Shown here piece after piece: positions 27,040 through 36,880 of a stretch of 64,000 bases of DNA (positions are counted from its first letter, which is position 1; every line of letters starts with the position of its first letter). The notes beneath the pieces were generated by a model that was not told the origin of the DNA, did not search any database, and worked only from the letters and a program-made list of their open reading frames with translations. The stretch comes from Gammaproteobacteria bacterium (GTDB taxonomy: Bacteria; Pseudomonadota; Gammaproteobacteria; Acidiferrobacterales; SZUA-150). The stretch is from the NCBI GenBank assembly GCA_029880545.1, contig JAOUOD010000009.1, positions 47,047 to 111,046 on the forward strand. Direction: 5' to 3'. The translations under genes and the position numbers were made by a program.

Positions 27040-27855
27040 ATGCAAGCCAAAGGCAACGCTGAAACTTGCACCATCGCCGATGTGCAGGCCAGCCCTGATA
27101 CGCGCCATATTCCTATCGACAAGGTCGGCATCAAGGATATTCGCCATCCCGTGCGCGTGCGCGATCGCAGCCAGGGCGAGCAACATACTATCGCCCATTT
27201 CAACATGTACGTGGAGCTGCCCCATAACTTCAAGGGCACACACATGTCACGGTTCGTGGAAATCCTGAACAACCATGAACCCGAGATTTCGGTGAAATCC
27301 TTCAAGGACATGCTCGCCGAAATGCGCGAACGCCTTGAGGCTGAAACCGGTCACATCGAAATGAACTTCCCGTACTTCATCAACAAGTCAGCACCCGTCT
27401 CCGGCGTGCAGAGCCTGATGGATTACCAGGTTTCCCTGATTGGCGAGATAAACGGCAACAAGAGCGCCACCACCATCAAGGTTGTTGTGCCGGTAACCAG
27501 CCTGTGCCCCTGCTCCAAGAAGATTTCCGACTACGGCGCCCATAACCAGCGATCCCATGTCACGGTCACGGTTCGTACCAACAAGTTTGTCTGGATCGAG
27601 GACATGATCGACCTGGTTGAAAAAGAAGCGTCGTGCGAACTGTATGGCCTGCTCAAGCGCCCGGATGAAAAGCACGTTACCGAACGCGCCTATGACAACC
27701 CGAAGTTTGTTGAAGACATGGTGCGTGACGTTGCGGCCAGGCTCAATGCCGATGATCGCATTGACGCCTACACCGTTGAATCGGAAAACTTCGAATCCAT
27801 TCACAACCACTCGGCCTATGCCATGATCAGCAAGGACAAAAAGGCTGCCGAGTAA
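27040..27855 (+). CDS. folE2: GTP cyclohydrolase FolE2 (type IB)
   Basis: 271 residues, with GGAG before the ATG. It converts GTP to 7,8-dihydroneopterin triphosphate for folate and, in some bacteria, queuosine synthesis. The type IB hallmarks are the metal-binding Cys region [19 protein letters not shown] and HSAYAMI near the C-terminus. FolE2 works with metals other than zinc, and in many species is expressed under zinc shortage. I see no clear Zur-type palindrome in the 96 bases before it. It follows dxs in the same orientation. Confidence 0.95.
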   Translation: MQAKGNAETCTIADVQASPDTRHIPIDKVGIKDIRHPVRVRDRSQGEQHTIAHFNMYVELPHNFKGTHMSRFVEILNNHEPEISVKSFKDMLAEMRERLEAETGHIEMNFPYFINKSAPVSGVQSLMDYQVSLIGEINGNKSATTIKVVVPVTSLCPCSKKISDYGAHNQRSHVTVTVRTNKFVWIEDMIDLVEKEASCELYGLLKRPDEKHVTERAYDNPKFVEDMVRDVAARLNADDRIDAYTVESENFESIHNHSAYAMISKDKKAAE

Positions 27856-27914
27856 GAGTCGCCCGCCTAGCCGGATCGCTTTCCTGCCGAAGGCGTCCGG
27901 ATAACCGGCCCAAG

Positions 27915-28637
27915 CTACTGCTGACCCCGATAAATCAAATCCATGCGGTTGCCGTCACGGCGCATCTCGACGCCATTCAGAAAAGTCATGCCCAGCAATA
28001 CATCCGTGGGATGACTTCCCTCTATGACGCCGCCTTTAACGTATTTTTGTTCAATATCACCGATTTTTATTTTCTTGATATCCACTTCATACATAGGCGT
28101 ATAGCCGCCAGCGGTACTGGCATAGCCGCGCTTTCCGCTTTTGTAATCAATACCGACACGCTCGGCAATCTTGCTGTTCATGGCAATACTGGTTGCGCCG
28201 GTATCCACCAGGAACCGAACGGCAACACCGTTTATGGTACCAATAGTATAAAAGTGTCCATCAGGATCGGCCCACAAGGTGGTGGTCTTCTCGCCATTAT
28301 CTTCGGTTTTGACCGGGGCCAGCGAAATGGAACCAAGGTGCAGGGTCTGCCGGGTTCCGTTTACCAGTATCTCCACCGTTTCGTTTTCAGTGTTGACGGA
28401 CAACAAGCTGACACCGTCGGGCCCGGGCTTGCCTGCGACAAGCACGTGGCGCTCGCCATCAATAATCGCAATCGCCTTGCCCTGGAACAGTGCATGCAAC
28501 ACGATCTTGTTCACGGCCTGTTCCGCATCCGCAGCAATAGACAGCAGCACTGCCATGAACGCGGCGAGCAATACAATTTTCGGCTGTGCTGAAGAGTTTG
28601 CTTGGTTATACTTTGCCGCCATGAAACCCGTGCTCAT
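27915..28637 (-). CDS. Retropepsin-like aspartic protease (TIGR02281 type)
   Basis: 240 residues from the ATG at 28637; an ATG at 28622 is equally possible. The N-terminus contains a membrane or signal segment (IVLLAAFMAVLLSIAADA). The C-terminal ~130 residues are a single-domain aspartic protease with the catalytic FLVDTGATSIAMN and the later family motif DVLLGMTFLNGVEMRRDGN. Two copies would dimerise to form one active site, probably in the periplasm. Either start leaves no space before the divergent amidotransferase gene. Its natural substrate is unknown. Confidence 0.85.
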   Translation of the reverse strand: MSTGFMAAKYNQANSSAQPKIVLLAAFMAVLLSIAADAEQAVNKIVLHALFQGKAIAIIDGERHVLVAGKPGPDGVSLLSVNTENETVEILVNGTRQTLHLGSISLAPVKTEDNGEKTTTLWADPDGHFYTIGTINGVAVRFLVDTGATSIAMNSKIAERVGIDYKSGKRGYASTAGGYTPMYEVDIKKIKIGDIEQKYVKGGVIEGSHPTDVLLGMTFLNGVEMRRDGNRMDLIYRGQQ

Positions 28638-29322
28638 TTCCCGCCATGTTGAAAATGAAGGCCCTGGCTACCTCGCTGATTTTCTTGATCACCGGGGCAT
28701 CCGGTGGCAGTTGGTAGGCGTGGACCAGGGAGAATCCCTTCCGACCAGTATAGCCGACTATTCCGGATTTGTGTTTATGGGCGGCACCATGAGTGTTAAC
28801 GATAACCTGCCATGGATCAATCGCGCCCTTGACCTGATCCGGCAAGCGCATGACGCCGGGTTGCCGGTCCTGGGTCACTGCCTGGGCGGCCAATTAATTG
28901 CCAAGGCCATGGGCGCCGAGGTTCGCAAGAACCCGGTACCCGAATTTGGCTGGCACGCCGTACAAACACTGCCTAACCCGGTTACGGCACCCTGGCTCGG
29001 AGCCTGCACCGGGGAAATTGATGCGTTTCACTGGCACGGCGAAACCTTTGACCTGCCGGCCGGCAGCCAGTTATTGCTGACCAACAATCATTGTCACAAC
29101 CAGGGATTTGTCCTGGACACGATGCTGGCGCTTCAGTGTCACATTGAAATGACCCCGGGCTTGATTGAAAGCTGGATTGCATCGTCTGGCAATGAATTAC
29201 CGCGGCCGTCTGCATCAGTACAAAGCAGTGACGCCATGCGCGAAAACATGGGCCAGCACCTGTCCAACATGCGTCGCCTGGCTGACGCCATGTACACCCA
29301 CTGGGTCAGCCTGCTGTCATGA
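28621..29322 (+). CDS. Class I glutamine amidotransferase (GuaA-N-like)
   Basis: 233 residues from the ATG at 28621, where similarity to the family begins (MKPVLISRHVENEGPGYLAD). The catalytic Cys lies in LGHCLGGQLIAKAMG, and the His-Glu pair appears further on (TNNHCHNQGFVLDTMLALQCHIEM). Such stand-alone domains release ammonia from glutamine or hydrolyse gamma-glutamyl bonds, and databases often call them 'GMP synthase-like'. The next gene, a ROK kinase, starts inside its stop codon (ATGA), so they are coupled. The partner that would receive ammonia is not evident. Confidence 0.87.
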   Translation: MKPVLISRHVENEGPGYLADFLDHRGIRWQLVGVDQGESLPTSIADYSGFVFMGGTMSVNDNLPWINRALDLIRQAHDAGLPVLGHCLGGQLIAKAMGAEVRKNPVPEFGWHAVQTLPNPVTAPWLGACTGEIDAFHWHGETFDLPAGSQLLLTNNHCHNQGFVLDTMLALQCHIEMTPGLIESWIASSGNELPRPSASVQSSDAMRENMGQHLSNMRRLADAMYTHWVSLLS

Positions 29323-30224
29323 GTCTGCGTATCGGCATTGACCTTGGCGGCACCAAGACCGAAGGCATCCTGATGGATGCGCGGGGCAATATTGTTGATC
29401 GTGTGCGCTACGCCACCCCACGCGAACAAGGCTACGATGCCATCGTCAGCAACATTATAGATTTGGTTCGCTCACTGGAAAGCAAGGCAAACACTGCCTG
29501 TCCTGTTGGCATTGGCACACCTGGAGCATTGTCCAGCGTCAATGGCATGCTCAAGAATTCCAATACCACCTGCATGAATGGCAGGCCGTTAAAACAGGAT
29601 ATCGAAGCCATGCTCGGACGTGAGATACGCATGGAGAATGATGCCAACTGTTTTGCGCTTAGCGAAGCTGTGGATGGCGCCGGCAAACAGCACAATATGG
29701 TATTCGGTGTCATTATGGGCACCGGTGTTGGTGGCGGTATCGTCTTTGGCAAGCAGTTGCATTCGGGGCCACAACATATCGCCGGGGAATGGGGACATAA
29801 CGTTGTCCTGGACAGCGGTCCGGATTGCTATTGCGGCCGCAAGGGTTGTGTCGAAACCCTGATCTCCGGCCCCGGGCTATTGGCAACTTATCGAAGGCTT
29901 GGCGGCGACAAGGCCACTGATGCCATCAACGTTTCAGCATTGGCACAAAACGGCGACACAACAGCCGAACAAGCCATGCAGCAATTCCTTGATCACTTCG
30001 GCAAATCCATGGCGACCGTCATCAACATTCTCGATCCCGATGCCATTGTTCTTGGTGGCGGGCTATCCAACATTGATCGACTGTACACGGAGGGTCGGGA
30101 TGGTATCGGTCGCTACATATTCAATGATGAAGTCAAAACGCCAATTCTGAAGAACCGGCACGGTGACAGCGCCGGTGTACGCGGTGCGGCGTGGCTATGG
30201 CCGGCTACCGGATGTGAATACTAA
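29319..30224 (+). CDS. ROK-family sugar kinase (fructokinase/N-acetylglucosamine kinase-like)
   Basis: 301 residues. The N-terminal phosphate-binding loop IGIDLGGTKTEGILMD and the ROK zinc motif CYCGRKGCVETLISGPGL are both clear, as is the second glycine-rich loop GVIMGTGVGGGIVFG with the following HIAGEWGHN. These place it with Mak/NagK-type kinases that phosphorylate a free hexose or N-acetylhexosamine. Which sugar cannot be decided. Its stop overlaps the end of the convergent outer-membrane protein gene by four bases. Confidence 0.92.
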   Translation: MSLRIGIDLGGTKTEGILMDARGNIVDRVRYATPREQGYDAIVSNIIDLVRSLESKANTACPVGIGTPGALSSVNGMLKNSNTTCMNGRPLKQDIEAMLGREIRMENDANCFALSEAVDGAGKQHNMVFGVIMGTGVGGGIVFGKQLHSGPQHIAGEWGHNVVLDSGPDCYCGRKGCVETLISGPGLLATYRRLGGDKATDAINVSALAQNGDTTAEQAMQQFLDHFGKSMATVINILDPDAIVLGGGLSNIDRLYTEGRDGIGRYIFNDEVKTPILKNRHGDSAGVRGAAWLWPATGCEY

Positions 30225-30835
30225 AAAATAAAGCTCAGCCCAACCAGCCCGACATATCCTTCCGGCTGCGGAAAGCCGATGTTAGCGCCAAACCACCAGC
30301 TTTTACTGACGTCTATCTTGAGGTACTTGATCTCGGCAACCACGCCAATTCCCTCCCAGCGCCATTCAGTGCCGACATTAGCCTGGTACACCGGGGAGGA
30401 TACCGACTCGGTATCTTCATTGGCACTGCTACCGTACCTGTTTTCAAGATCGGCCCAGCCCAGACCAATACCGACAAAGGGGGCAAACTCCATCGGCAGG
30501 CTAAAATATTTCCTTACAACAAAATTAATGGCGGAAACGTCAAGCTCACCCTCAGGATGCTGCTTTGGCATACGCGCCTTCCACTTGCCTGAAAAATGCA
30601 ATAACTCCCCGCCAAGCGCAATATGACGACGACGACGTTCAAACGCCATCACCACCATACCGGATTGTGGCTCGTATTCTACAACTTCTCCGGCAGTCTC
30701 CTGATCGGGGTCTCTCCATGAAAATGCTCCTGCCTTCAAGGTTGCAGCATAGGTCTTGTCCGCACGCGCCGGACTGGCAACAAACAAAAATGTTGCCAAC
30801 AGCATCAAAACACCAACTCGCCCGCTAACAATCAT
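30221..30835 (-). CDS. Predicted outer-membrane beta-barrel protein
   Basis: 204 residues with a signal peptide (VGVLMLLATFLFVASPARA). The mature chain alternates polar and hydrophobic residues, with Gly/aromatic-rich strands (SLPMEFAPFVGIGLGWADLENRYG, given only as its ends SLPMEF and GLGWADL) and a C-terminal LVGLSFIF, the aromatic end typical of barrels recognised by the BAM machinery. The size suits an eight-stranded OmpW/OmpA-like barrel. The function is unknown. It lies 18 bases downstream of the ankyrin-repeat gene on the same strand. Confidence 0.7.
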   Translation of the reverse strand: MIVSGRVGVLMLLATFLFVASPARADKTYAATLKAGAFSWRDPDQETAGEVVEYEPQSGMVVMAFERRRRHIALGGELLHFSGKWKARMPKQHPEGELDVSAINFVVRKYFSLPMEFAPFVGIGLGWADLENRYGSSANEDTESVSSPVYQANVGTEWRWEGIGVVAEIKYLKIDVSKSWWFGANIGFPQPEGYVGLVGLSFIF

Positions 30836-30853
30836 CCAAACCTCCCTTTTGAA

Positions 30854-31537
30854 TTACTCTTTTCCCGCAGCCGGTTCCTGACACGCGTCATGGTATGCTT
30901 GCCCCAGGCGTTTCGCAACCTTTGCCAGCCACTTGCGCTTTCCATATGTCGGGCCTTTGTACTTGACGGTAATGCTGTTATTAACCTTGTCGTAAATAAT
31001 CTGAACCGGGTAGTCGTATCCCCTCGGTGAAAACACTGCGTCCAGCGTATGGTCATCCACCTTGCTGAAACTGTGCCAACGTTTGCCAAACAAGGTGATC
31101 CCGATCAGTTCCGGCATATCAATTTCTCTTGAGCAGGGTTTCAGACGTCTGTTGGCATAAATCGGGTTACGATTCTTTCCTGACCGGTTACGGGATTGCC
31201 CGGTAGCCCCCGGTTGCAGCCCCAGGAAACTGGCGACATCATGATGGCCGAAATTCAGCGCTAACCGGTGTGCGTCATAACCGCTCTTGCTTTGCAACGA
31301 CACGTCTGCGCCGCGGTTGACCAAGAACTTTGCCGCTTCCAGCCGGCCGCGTCTGGCGCACCACATTAATGCACTATATCCGCTTTCATCAACGGAATTA
31401 ATCCCGACCCCTGAATCGAGAATTCGCTCGAGACCTGCCACATCCCCTTGCTTGGCCGCTGTCATCAACTCAGAGGCCCACACGGGGATTATTGAGGCAA
31501 ACAGCAGCGTCCCTGTAATAAGCAAGTTCCTGACCAT
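30854..31537 (-). CDS. Secreted ankyrin-repeat protein
   Basis: 227 residues from the ATG at 31537, which gives a clean signal peptide (VRNLLITGTLLFASIIPVWA); an upstream in-frame ATG at 31597 would bury it. Residues about 25-105 form two to three ankyrin repeats (LMTAAKQGDVAGLERILD, YSALMWCARRGRLEAAKFL). The last ~110 residues are a separate beta-rich part (PELIGITLFGKRWHSF, PVQIIYDKVNNSITVKYKG) that I do not recognise. It probably acts in the periplasm as a binding protein. It may share a transcript with the outer-membrane protein gene. Confidence 0.75.
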   Translation of the reverse strand: MVRNLLITGTLLFASIIPVWASELMTAAKQGDVAGLERILDSGVGINSVDESGYSALMWCARRGRLEAAKFLVNRGADVSLQSKSGYDAHRLALNFGHHDVASFLGLQPGATGQSRNRSGKNRNPIYANRRLKPCSREIDMPELIGITLFGKRWHSFSKVDDHTLDAVFSPRGYDYPVQIIYDKVNNSITVKYKGPTYGKRKWLAKVAKRLGQAYHDACQEPAAGKE

Positions 31538-31611
31538 GCAAACATTATCCCTTGCCGGATTAGTAAAATACAAGCAGGGACAAAACAGTCGGCACAACTG
31601 CCGGAAAACCG

Positions 31612-31617
31612 TATAAT
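31612..31617 (+). promoter_or_regulatory. Possible -10 element of the DUF302 gene
   Basis: A perfect TATAAT lies 47 bases before the DUF302 start codon. The region 17 bases upstream of it is a poor -35 match, so the call rests on the -10 alone. Confidence 0.35.
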
Positions 31618-31663
31618 TCGGTTCTGGTGACCGGATTCCAAGACAAGAAAAGGAAGCATCAAG

Positions 31664-32155
31664 ATGCGATCATTGTTTTATTCGTTTTTAATCCTGACTG
31701 TATGGGCAGTCGCACTGCCAGCTAACGCCGCCAAACCTGTTTTTGAAAACAGCTACATGCGGGAATACAAGGCCGACGGCTCCTTCGAGGAAGTGCGTGA
31801 TGCATTGAAGCTGGCCATTACCGGGCAAGGCCTGGTCATTAACAACGTCTCCCATATTGGCAACATGCTCAGCCGTACCGGCAAAGACATAGGTGCCAAA
31901 CAGGAAATCTACGAACATGCCGAGGCCATGGAATTTTGCAGCGCATCCATCTCCCGCACCATGATGGAAGCCAATCCACGCCACATTGTCTTCTGCCCCT
32001 TCATCATTGCCGTATACACGCTACCGGGCGAACCGGGCAAAACCTATCTTGCCTACCGCAAACCCGAAATTACGGGCAGCCCGGAATCCAAAAAAGCACT
32101 GCAGGCGGTGGAAAAATTGGTGGATAATATTGTCCAGGACGCGCTGGGGTGGTAA
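31664..32155 (+). CDS. Periplasmic DUF302 protein
   Basis: 163 residues with a signal peptide (LFYSFLILTVWAVALPANA) and an AGGAAG ribosome-binding site. The rest follows the DUF302 pattern: SFEEVRDALKLAITGQGLVI in the N-terminal half and FCPFIIAVYTLPGEPG, YLAYRKPEI in the C-terminal half. The fold is known from structures, and the function is unclear; members are common in sulfur-oxidising and heavy-metal-tolerant bacteria. It is probably a single-gene transcript ahead of proS. Confidence 0.8.
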   Translation: MRSLFYSFLILTVWAVALPANAAKPVFENSYMREYKADGSFEEVRDALKLAITGQGLVINNVSHIGNMLSRTGKDIGAKQEIYEHAEAMEFCSASISRTMMEANPRHIVFCPFIIAVYTLPGEPGKTYLAYRKPEITGSPESKKALQAVEKLVDNIVQDALGW

Positions 32156-32203
32156 TACTCCGGCTCCCGACAACCTGACTACATACCGGAAATATCAAAA
32201 ACA

Positions 32204-33931
32204 ATGCGCAGCTCCCAGTTTCTCCTGGCCACGGTAAAGGAAACACCTTCCGACGCCGAAATCGTCTCCCACAAGCTCATGCTCCGCGCCGGCCTGATTC
32301 GCAAGCTGGCCGCCGGCCTGTACAGCTGGCTACCCTTGGGTCTGCGCGTTTTGCGCAAGGTTGAAACCATTGTTCGCCAGGAGATGGATCGCGCCGGCGC
32401 CCAGGAAGTACTCATGCCCGCCATCCAGCCGGCCGAATTATGGCAGGAGTCAGGACGCTGGGAAGCCTATGGTCCTGAACTGTTGCGCCTGCATGATCGC
32501 CATCATCGCGATTTTGTTTTTGGCCCGACCCACGAAGAGATAATCACCGATCTGATGCGCCGCGAAATTCGCAGCTACCGCCAATTGCCGGCAAATTTCT
32601 ACCAGATCCAGACCAAGTTCCGCGACGAGGTGCGACCACGCTTCGGCGTCATGCGCGCCCGCGAATTTGTCATGAAAGATGCCTACTCGTTCCACCTGGA
32701 CCAGGATTCGCTGCAGGAAACCTATGACCTGATGCATGCGACCTACAGCCGCATTTTCGAACGCCTGGGCCTGGAATTCCGCCCGGTTGAAGCAGATTCC
32801 GGCTCCATCGGCGGCAGCAAGTCACACGAGTTCCACGTGCTTGCCGATTCAGGTGAAGACGCCATTGCCATTTGTGATACCTGCGGTTACGCCGCCAACG
32901 TTGAATTGGCACCGGCACTGCCACCGGTTGGCAAGCGCCCCGAACCCGGCGCGACCATGAACGAAGTGGCGACCCCTGGCGCGCACACTATCGAAGAAGT
33001 ATCCGCATTCCTGAAAATTGATGCTTCCCAAACCGTCAAGACATTGCTGGTCAAAGGTGCTGGCGGCCCGGTCGCCCTGGTGCTTCGTGGTGACCACGAA
33101 CTGAATGTCATCAAGGCCGAAAAACTGCCCGAACTGTCGAAGCCGCTGGAATTCATCAGCCCGGCCGAAGTGGAAATGGCCGCCGGTTGTGAACCCGGCT
33201 CCATCGGCCCGCGCGGACTCGACTTGCGCATAATTGCCGACGAAAGCGCCGCACGGCTGGCAAACTTTGTTTGCGGCGCCAACGAAAACGGCAAACACCT
33301 GGTCAATGTGAACTGGGGGCGCGACTTGCCGGAGCCGGATGTTGCCGACCTGCGCTCAGCCGTGGATGCCGATCCGTGTCCGCATCCACAACCTGCCGGC
33401 TCAGAATGCAGCGGCAGCCTGAAGATACGTCGCGGTGTAGAGGTGGGTCATATTTTCCAGCTTGGCAAAAAATATTCCGAGGCCATGAATGCCACCTGCC
33501 TTGATGAATCAGGCAAGAGCGTCATCATGACCATGGGCTGTTACGGTATTGGCGTATCACGAATCGTGGCTGCCGCCATTGAACAGAATCATGATGACAG
33601 CGGCCTCAAGTGGCCCGAAGCCATTGCCCCGTTCAGTGTCGTCATCGTACCCATTGGCATGCAGCGGTCAGAAGAAGTTCGCCAGGCTGCCGAACGCATA
33701 TACGACGAGTTGCGTGACCTTGGTATTGATGTACTGCTTGATGATCGTAACGAGCGCCCCGGCGTCATGTTTGCCGATATGGATCTTGTCGGTATTCCTC
33801 ATCGACTGGTCATCGGCGACCGTGGTCTCAAGAGTGGCATGATCGAATACAAGTCACGGCACAAACCCGAAGCGGAAGAATGGCCTATGGCCGAAGTCGT
33901 GCATAAACTGGAATCCATGCTGAGTCATTGA
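32204..33931 (+). CDS. proS: Prolyl-tRNA synthetase
   Basis: 575 residues, the usual length of the bacterial-type enzyme with an editing insertion. It charges tRNA-Pro. Class II motifs are visible: the N-terminal [17 protein letters not shown], motif 2 [17 protein letters not shown], motif 3 [14 protein letters not shown], and the C-terminal anticodon-binding domain ([18 protein letters not shown]). Between motifs 2 and 3 sits the YbaK-like INS domain, which removes mischarged alanine ([20 protein letters not shown] is within its start). It runs into the transglycosylase gene after 20 bases. Confidence 0.97.
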   Translation: MRSSQFLLATVKETPSDAEIVSHKLMLRAGLIRKLAAGLYSWLPLGLRVLRKVETIVRQEMDRAGAQEVLMPAIQPAELWQESGRWEAYGPELLRLHDRHHRDFVFGPTHEEIITDLMRREIRSYRQLPANFYQIQTKFRDEVRPRFGVMRAREFVMKDAYSFHLDQDSLQETYDLMHATYSRIFERLGLEFRPVEADSGSIGGSKSHEFHVLADSGEDAIAICDTCGYAANVELAPALPPVGKRPEPGATMNEVATPGAHTIEEVSAFLKIDASQTVKTLLVKGAGGPVALVLRGDHELNVIKAEKLPELSKPLEFISPAEVEMAAGCEPGSIGPRGLDLRIIADESAARLANFVCGANENGKHLVNVNWGRDLPEPDVADLRSAVDADPCPHPQPAGSECSGSLKIRRGVEVGHIFQLGKKYSEAMNATCLDESGKSVIMTMGCYGIGVSRIVAAAIEQNHDDSGLKWPEAIAPFSVVIVPIGMQRSEEVRQAAERIYDELRDLGIDVLLDDRNERPGVMFADMDLVGIPHRLVIGDRGLKSGMIEYKSRHKPEAEEWPMAEVVHKLESMLSH

Positions 33932-33951
33932 TCAACACAGGCTGACCAACC

Positions 33952-34542
33952 ATGCTCAAAGCCGGCTTGCGATGGATGTGGCTTGTACAGTTGCTCGTTA
34001 CGGGCGCTGCTGTTGCTGATGAGCCCGTTACAATAACACCTGACCCTGTCGATACGGAGTTGCGCGACCTGCTGCACAAGGCGGCGCGCGAAGCCGACAG
34101 TTTTCCGGATCATTTTGATGCCCAGGTATGGCTGGCGGATATGTCAGGCCGGCTGGCACGCAAAATGAAGGATGAAAGGCAGCGCATAGACTTTCTCAAG
34201 ACAACTCACTACGAAGCCACGCGAGCCGGGCTGAAGCCGGAACTGGTACTGGCAGTGATCGAGGTGGAAAGCAACTTCAATCCGGGCGCGGTTTCCAGGG
34301 CGGGCGCCCGTGGCCTGATGCAGGTCATGCCGTTCTGGCAAAAGGAGATCGGCAAGCCGGGTGACAGCCTGTTTCATGTTCGAACCAACCTGAGATACGG
34401 CTGCACCATACTCAAGTACTACCTGGACAAGGAAAAAGGCAACCTGTTTCGTGCACTGGGTCGTTACAACGGCAGTACCGGGCGCTGGAATTACCCGAAG
34501 AAGGTTTACGCCGCCTACAACAATCGCTGGTTCAGCCAGTAA
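33952..34542 (+). CDS. Lytic transglycosylase (SLT domain)
   Basis: 196 residues with a signal peptide (WMWLVQLLVTGAAVA). The SLT domain starts near residue 85. The catalytic Glu is about E106 in VIEVESNFNPGAVS, followed by GARGLMQVMPFW and LRYGCTILKYYLD, then ALGRYNGSTGRWNYP. It cleaves peptidoglycan glycan strands to anhydromuramoyl ends in the periplasm. It lies 20 bases after proS and is probably on the same transcript. It ends 6 bases from the convergent acylphosphatase gene. Confidence 0.93.
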   Translation: MLKAGLRWMWLVQLLVTGAAVADEPVTITPDPVDTELRDLLHKAAREADSFPDHFDAQVWLADMSGRLARKMKDERQRIDFLKTTHYEATRAGLKPELVLAVIEVESNFNPGAVSRAGARGLMQVMPFWQKEIGKPGDSLFHVRTNLRYGCTILKYYLDKEKGNLFRALGRYNGSTGRWNYPKKVYAAYNNRWFSQ

Positions 34543-34548
34543 GCAGCG

Positions 34549-34818
34549 CTAGTAACGAACATCAAAGGTTGCATGAACTTCATGTGCGATGGATTCTGCG
34601 ATAACTGAATCTACTCGTGCGTGACCCGGTCCTTCATGCAGCCACGCCTCCAGCTCGTTTAGCGCCGTTTCATTCCCGCACGCCACCAGCTCCACCCGGC
34701 CATCTTGCCGGTTGCGAACCCAGCCCGTAAGGCCGAGCCGTTGCGCCTGTTGTTGCGTTGAAGCACGATAAAATACGCCCTGGACCTTTCCGTCGACCAG
34801 GTAATGACGGCAAATCAC
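34549..34818 (-). CDS. Acylphosphatase
   Basis: 89 residues, the whole fold. The active-site motif is GKVQGVFYRASTQQQA, with the phosphate-binding Arg, and the catalytic Asn is in GLTGWVRNRQDGRVEL. It hydrolyses acyl phosphates such as carbamoyl or acetyl phosphate. Its ATG overlaps the end of the efflux adaptor gene (positions 34815-34818), so it is translated as the last member of that operon, though no functional tie is evident. Confidence 0.93.
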   Translation of the reverse strand: MICRHYLVDGKVQGVFYRASTQQQAQRLGLTGWVRNRQDGRVELVACGNETALNELEAWLHEGPGHARVDSVIAESIAHEVHATFDVRY

Positions 34819-35564
34819 TTGCTGCTTCCGTCAACAGGATGAATCTCAACACGCGCACCGGGACGCAAGACCTTGTCAGATCCAAACACCAATTCGAACT
34901 TGATATCACCATCAACAGGCACAATCGAACGCACCTTGCCATTCACCTTGATACCATCGCCCTTCACCAGCAGTTGCTGGCCTATGGTTATGCCTTGCGA
35001 AGCTGACGTGGTTGCCCTGGCAAGATATTGTCCATGACTTGCCAGCAAAACCAGCGGGTGCGCCTGCACGCGGCTGATAATGGTCTGCCCTGCCACCGCC
35101 TTCACTTCCAGCACAACTGCATCAAATGGTGCTGACAGCCGACTCTTGGCCATTTCATACTTTGCCATTTCCAGTCTTGCACGCGCATCCTTCACTGTTG
35201 CCGATGCGTCCTGCAACGCCATGGCGGCATCTTCCAGCTGTGTATTGGACAGCACCTGGCGTTCATACAGTTCACGCGCCTGGTCATCATCGCGCCTGGC
35301 TTTCTTGTATTGCAATCTTGCCCGTACCAGGGCTGCTTCCGCCTGCTGCACTGCCGAGACAAACGGCGCAGTCTCCAGGCTCAACAAAGTATCGCCCTTC
35401 TTGACCACCTGGCCGGCACCGACGTTCACCTCGGCAATTACGCCGGATACCGGCAAGGCCATTTCAACCTTGTGTGCCCAATCCACCACGGCGTCCATCG
35501 CCCCGGCCGGTGATGCCGGCAGCAGCATCAACAGAACCAGCCAGCCGACACGGTTGCATCTCAT
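34815..35564 (-). CDS. Efflux periplasmic adaptor (HlyD/MFP type)
   Basis: 249 residues from the ATG at 35564, which overlaps the stop of the TolC-like gene (ATGA) and follows GGAGGAAGG. A signal peptide (WLVLLMLLPASPAGA) leads into the lipoyl-type half motif VSGVIAEVNVGAGQVVKKGD, a short helical hairpin (QQAEAALVRARLQYKKARRD) and the return LSAPFDAVVLEVKAVAGQT. The beta-barrel part follows. Adaptors link an inner-membrane pump to TolC. No RND, ABC or MFS pump gene is adjacent, so the pump must be encoded elsewhere. Confidence 0.88.
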   Translation of the reverse strand: MRCNRVGWLVLLMLLPASPAGAMDAVVDWAHKVEMALPVSGVIAEVNVGAGQVVKKGDTLLSLETAPFVSAVQQAEAALVRARLQYKKARRDDDQARELYERQVLSNTQLEDAAMALQDASATVKDARARLEMAKYEMAKSRLSAPFDAVVLEVKAVAGQTIISRVQAHPLVLLASHGQYLARATTSASQGITIGQQLLVKGDGIKVNGKVRSIVPVDGDIKFELVFGSDKVLRPGARVEIHPVDGSSK

Positions 35565-36847
35565 TTGCCTTCCTCCTGAAACTGATCGAACTGCCGCCCC
35601 CGCAGGGCGTCCAGCTCCGCCCATGCCAATACTAACTCGAATTCTGCCTCGGCTGCCTGCCACTGCGCCTCGGTGACCCCGGCCATGGAGTCGCCGAGCG
35701 TTGTCTGTGCTTCCATTTCATACAATGCCCGGTTGCGATCAAGCACCAGGTCACGATAGTCGAGACGAACGCGCGCAGCCCTGACCCTGACCTTGAGCAC
35801 TTCGACGCGCTGAACCAGGTCAAGCACATGTTGCTCAAGCTGAAGCTCAACGGCACGCAACCGGGCGGATGCCTGCCTGACCCGGGCGTCGGCACTGGCA
35901 ATCTCGGCCGATGCCAGCCCGCCCTGGTAAATTGGTACGCGCAACTGCAGCTCGACGCTGCCGGAATCCCGATTTCCGATCTCACGCTCATAGCGATTGG
36001 CACTGACTGCGGCATCAAGCACGGGATAACGCCGGGCCCTGGCAGCAACATGATCAGCTTCAGCGCCGGCCAATTCGAGCCGGGCTGCGGCAAGCAGCTT
36101 GCTGTGCTGCCTGACTTCTTCAAGCGTTTTCTGGTATTCAGGAAGTTCGCGTGCCACGACGGCTTTCATCTCGGGGCGCATCACGTTGGCCGGCAACTCG
36201 CCGGACCGTCCCAGTATCGCCGCCAATCGCGCCCGCGTATTGCTTTGGGCTGCCTGGCTCCGGGTACGGATAATCAGGGCGTCCTGGTATACAGTCTCAT
36301 GCTCGAGCACATCCACTTCAGACAACTGGCCAAGATTTTTTCTTTCGCGCGCCTTGTCAAAACGAACATACTTATGGGCCATGAATTCGTTGTCGTACAT
36401 GTAACGCAGATCAGCGAGAAGAACATCAAAAAAATATCGCATCACACGCAACTGCGCCAGCTTACCGGTATTCAGCAGCTCGGCTTCATGCGCGAGGCTG
36501 CGCGAACGGGCCGCGCTGTACTTTGACGAGTTACGACCAAAATCGTATACGCGCTTGCGAACCGACAGGCTGCCCATGCTGTCATTGATATAACCGGAAT
36601 CGGAATCATCATTATAAGGGTCGGCATATCGAGGATTCAGATACAATTCCACACGGAAACCATTCTGCGCATCAACCAGGTCGGCTTCCGCCTTTGATGT
36701 TTCGTACCTGGCCTCGGCAACAGCAACATCCGGGTGATTTGCCGCGAGAGACAGGGCGTGATCCAGTGTCAAGGGATCCGGCAACGGTTCGGCCACAGCC
36801 AGGCCGGGCACCGCCAGAAGTAATGACAGGAAACTCTTCCTGATCAT
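35561..36847 (-). CDS. TolC-family outer-membrane efflux channel
   Basis: 428 residues from the ATG at 36847, preceded by GGGAGCG; an ATG at 36871 is possible. It has a signal peptide (SFLSLLLAVPGLAVA). The duplicated OEP repeats appear as DHALSLAANHPDVAVAEARY and in the second half as LELAGAEADHVAARARRYPV, with long coiled-coil helices between strands. The trimer would span the outer membrane and reach the adaptor encoded just downstream. It is coupled to that gene by a 4-base overlap. Confidence 0.9.
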   Translation of the reverse strand: MIRKSFLSLLLAVPGLAVAEPLPDPLTLDHALSLAANHPDVAVAEARYETSKAEADLVDAQNGFRVELYLNPRYADPYNDDSDSGYINDSMGSLSVRKRVYDFGRNSSKYSAARSRSLAHEAELLNTGKLAQLRVMRYFFDVLLADLRYMYDNEFMAHKYVRFDKARERKNLGQLSEVDVLEHETVYQDALIIRTRSQAAQSNTRARLAAILGRSGELPANVMRPEMKAVVARELPEYQKTLEEVRQHSKLLAAARLELAGAEADHVAARARRYPVLDAAVSANRYEREIGNRDSGSVELQLRVPIYQGGLASAEIASADARVRQASARLRAVELQLEQHVLDLVQRVEVLKVRVRAARVRLDYRDLVLDRNRALYEMEAQTTLGDSMAGVTEAQWQAAEAEFELVLAWAELDALRGRQFDQFQEEGK

Positions 36848-36880
36848 CAAAAAACGCTCCCAAACATTCATGGATCGCGG

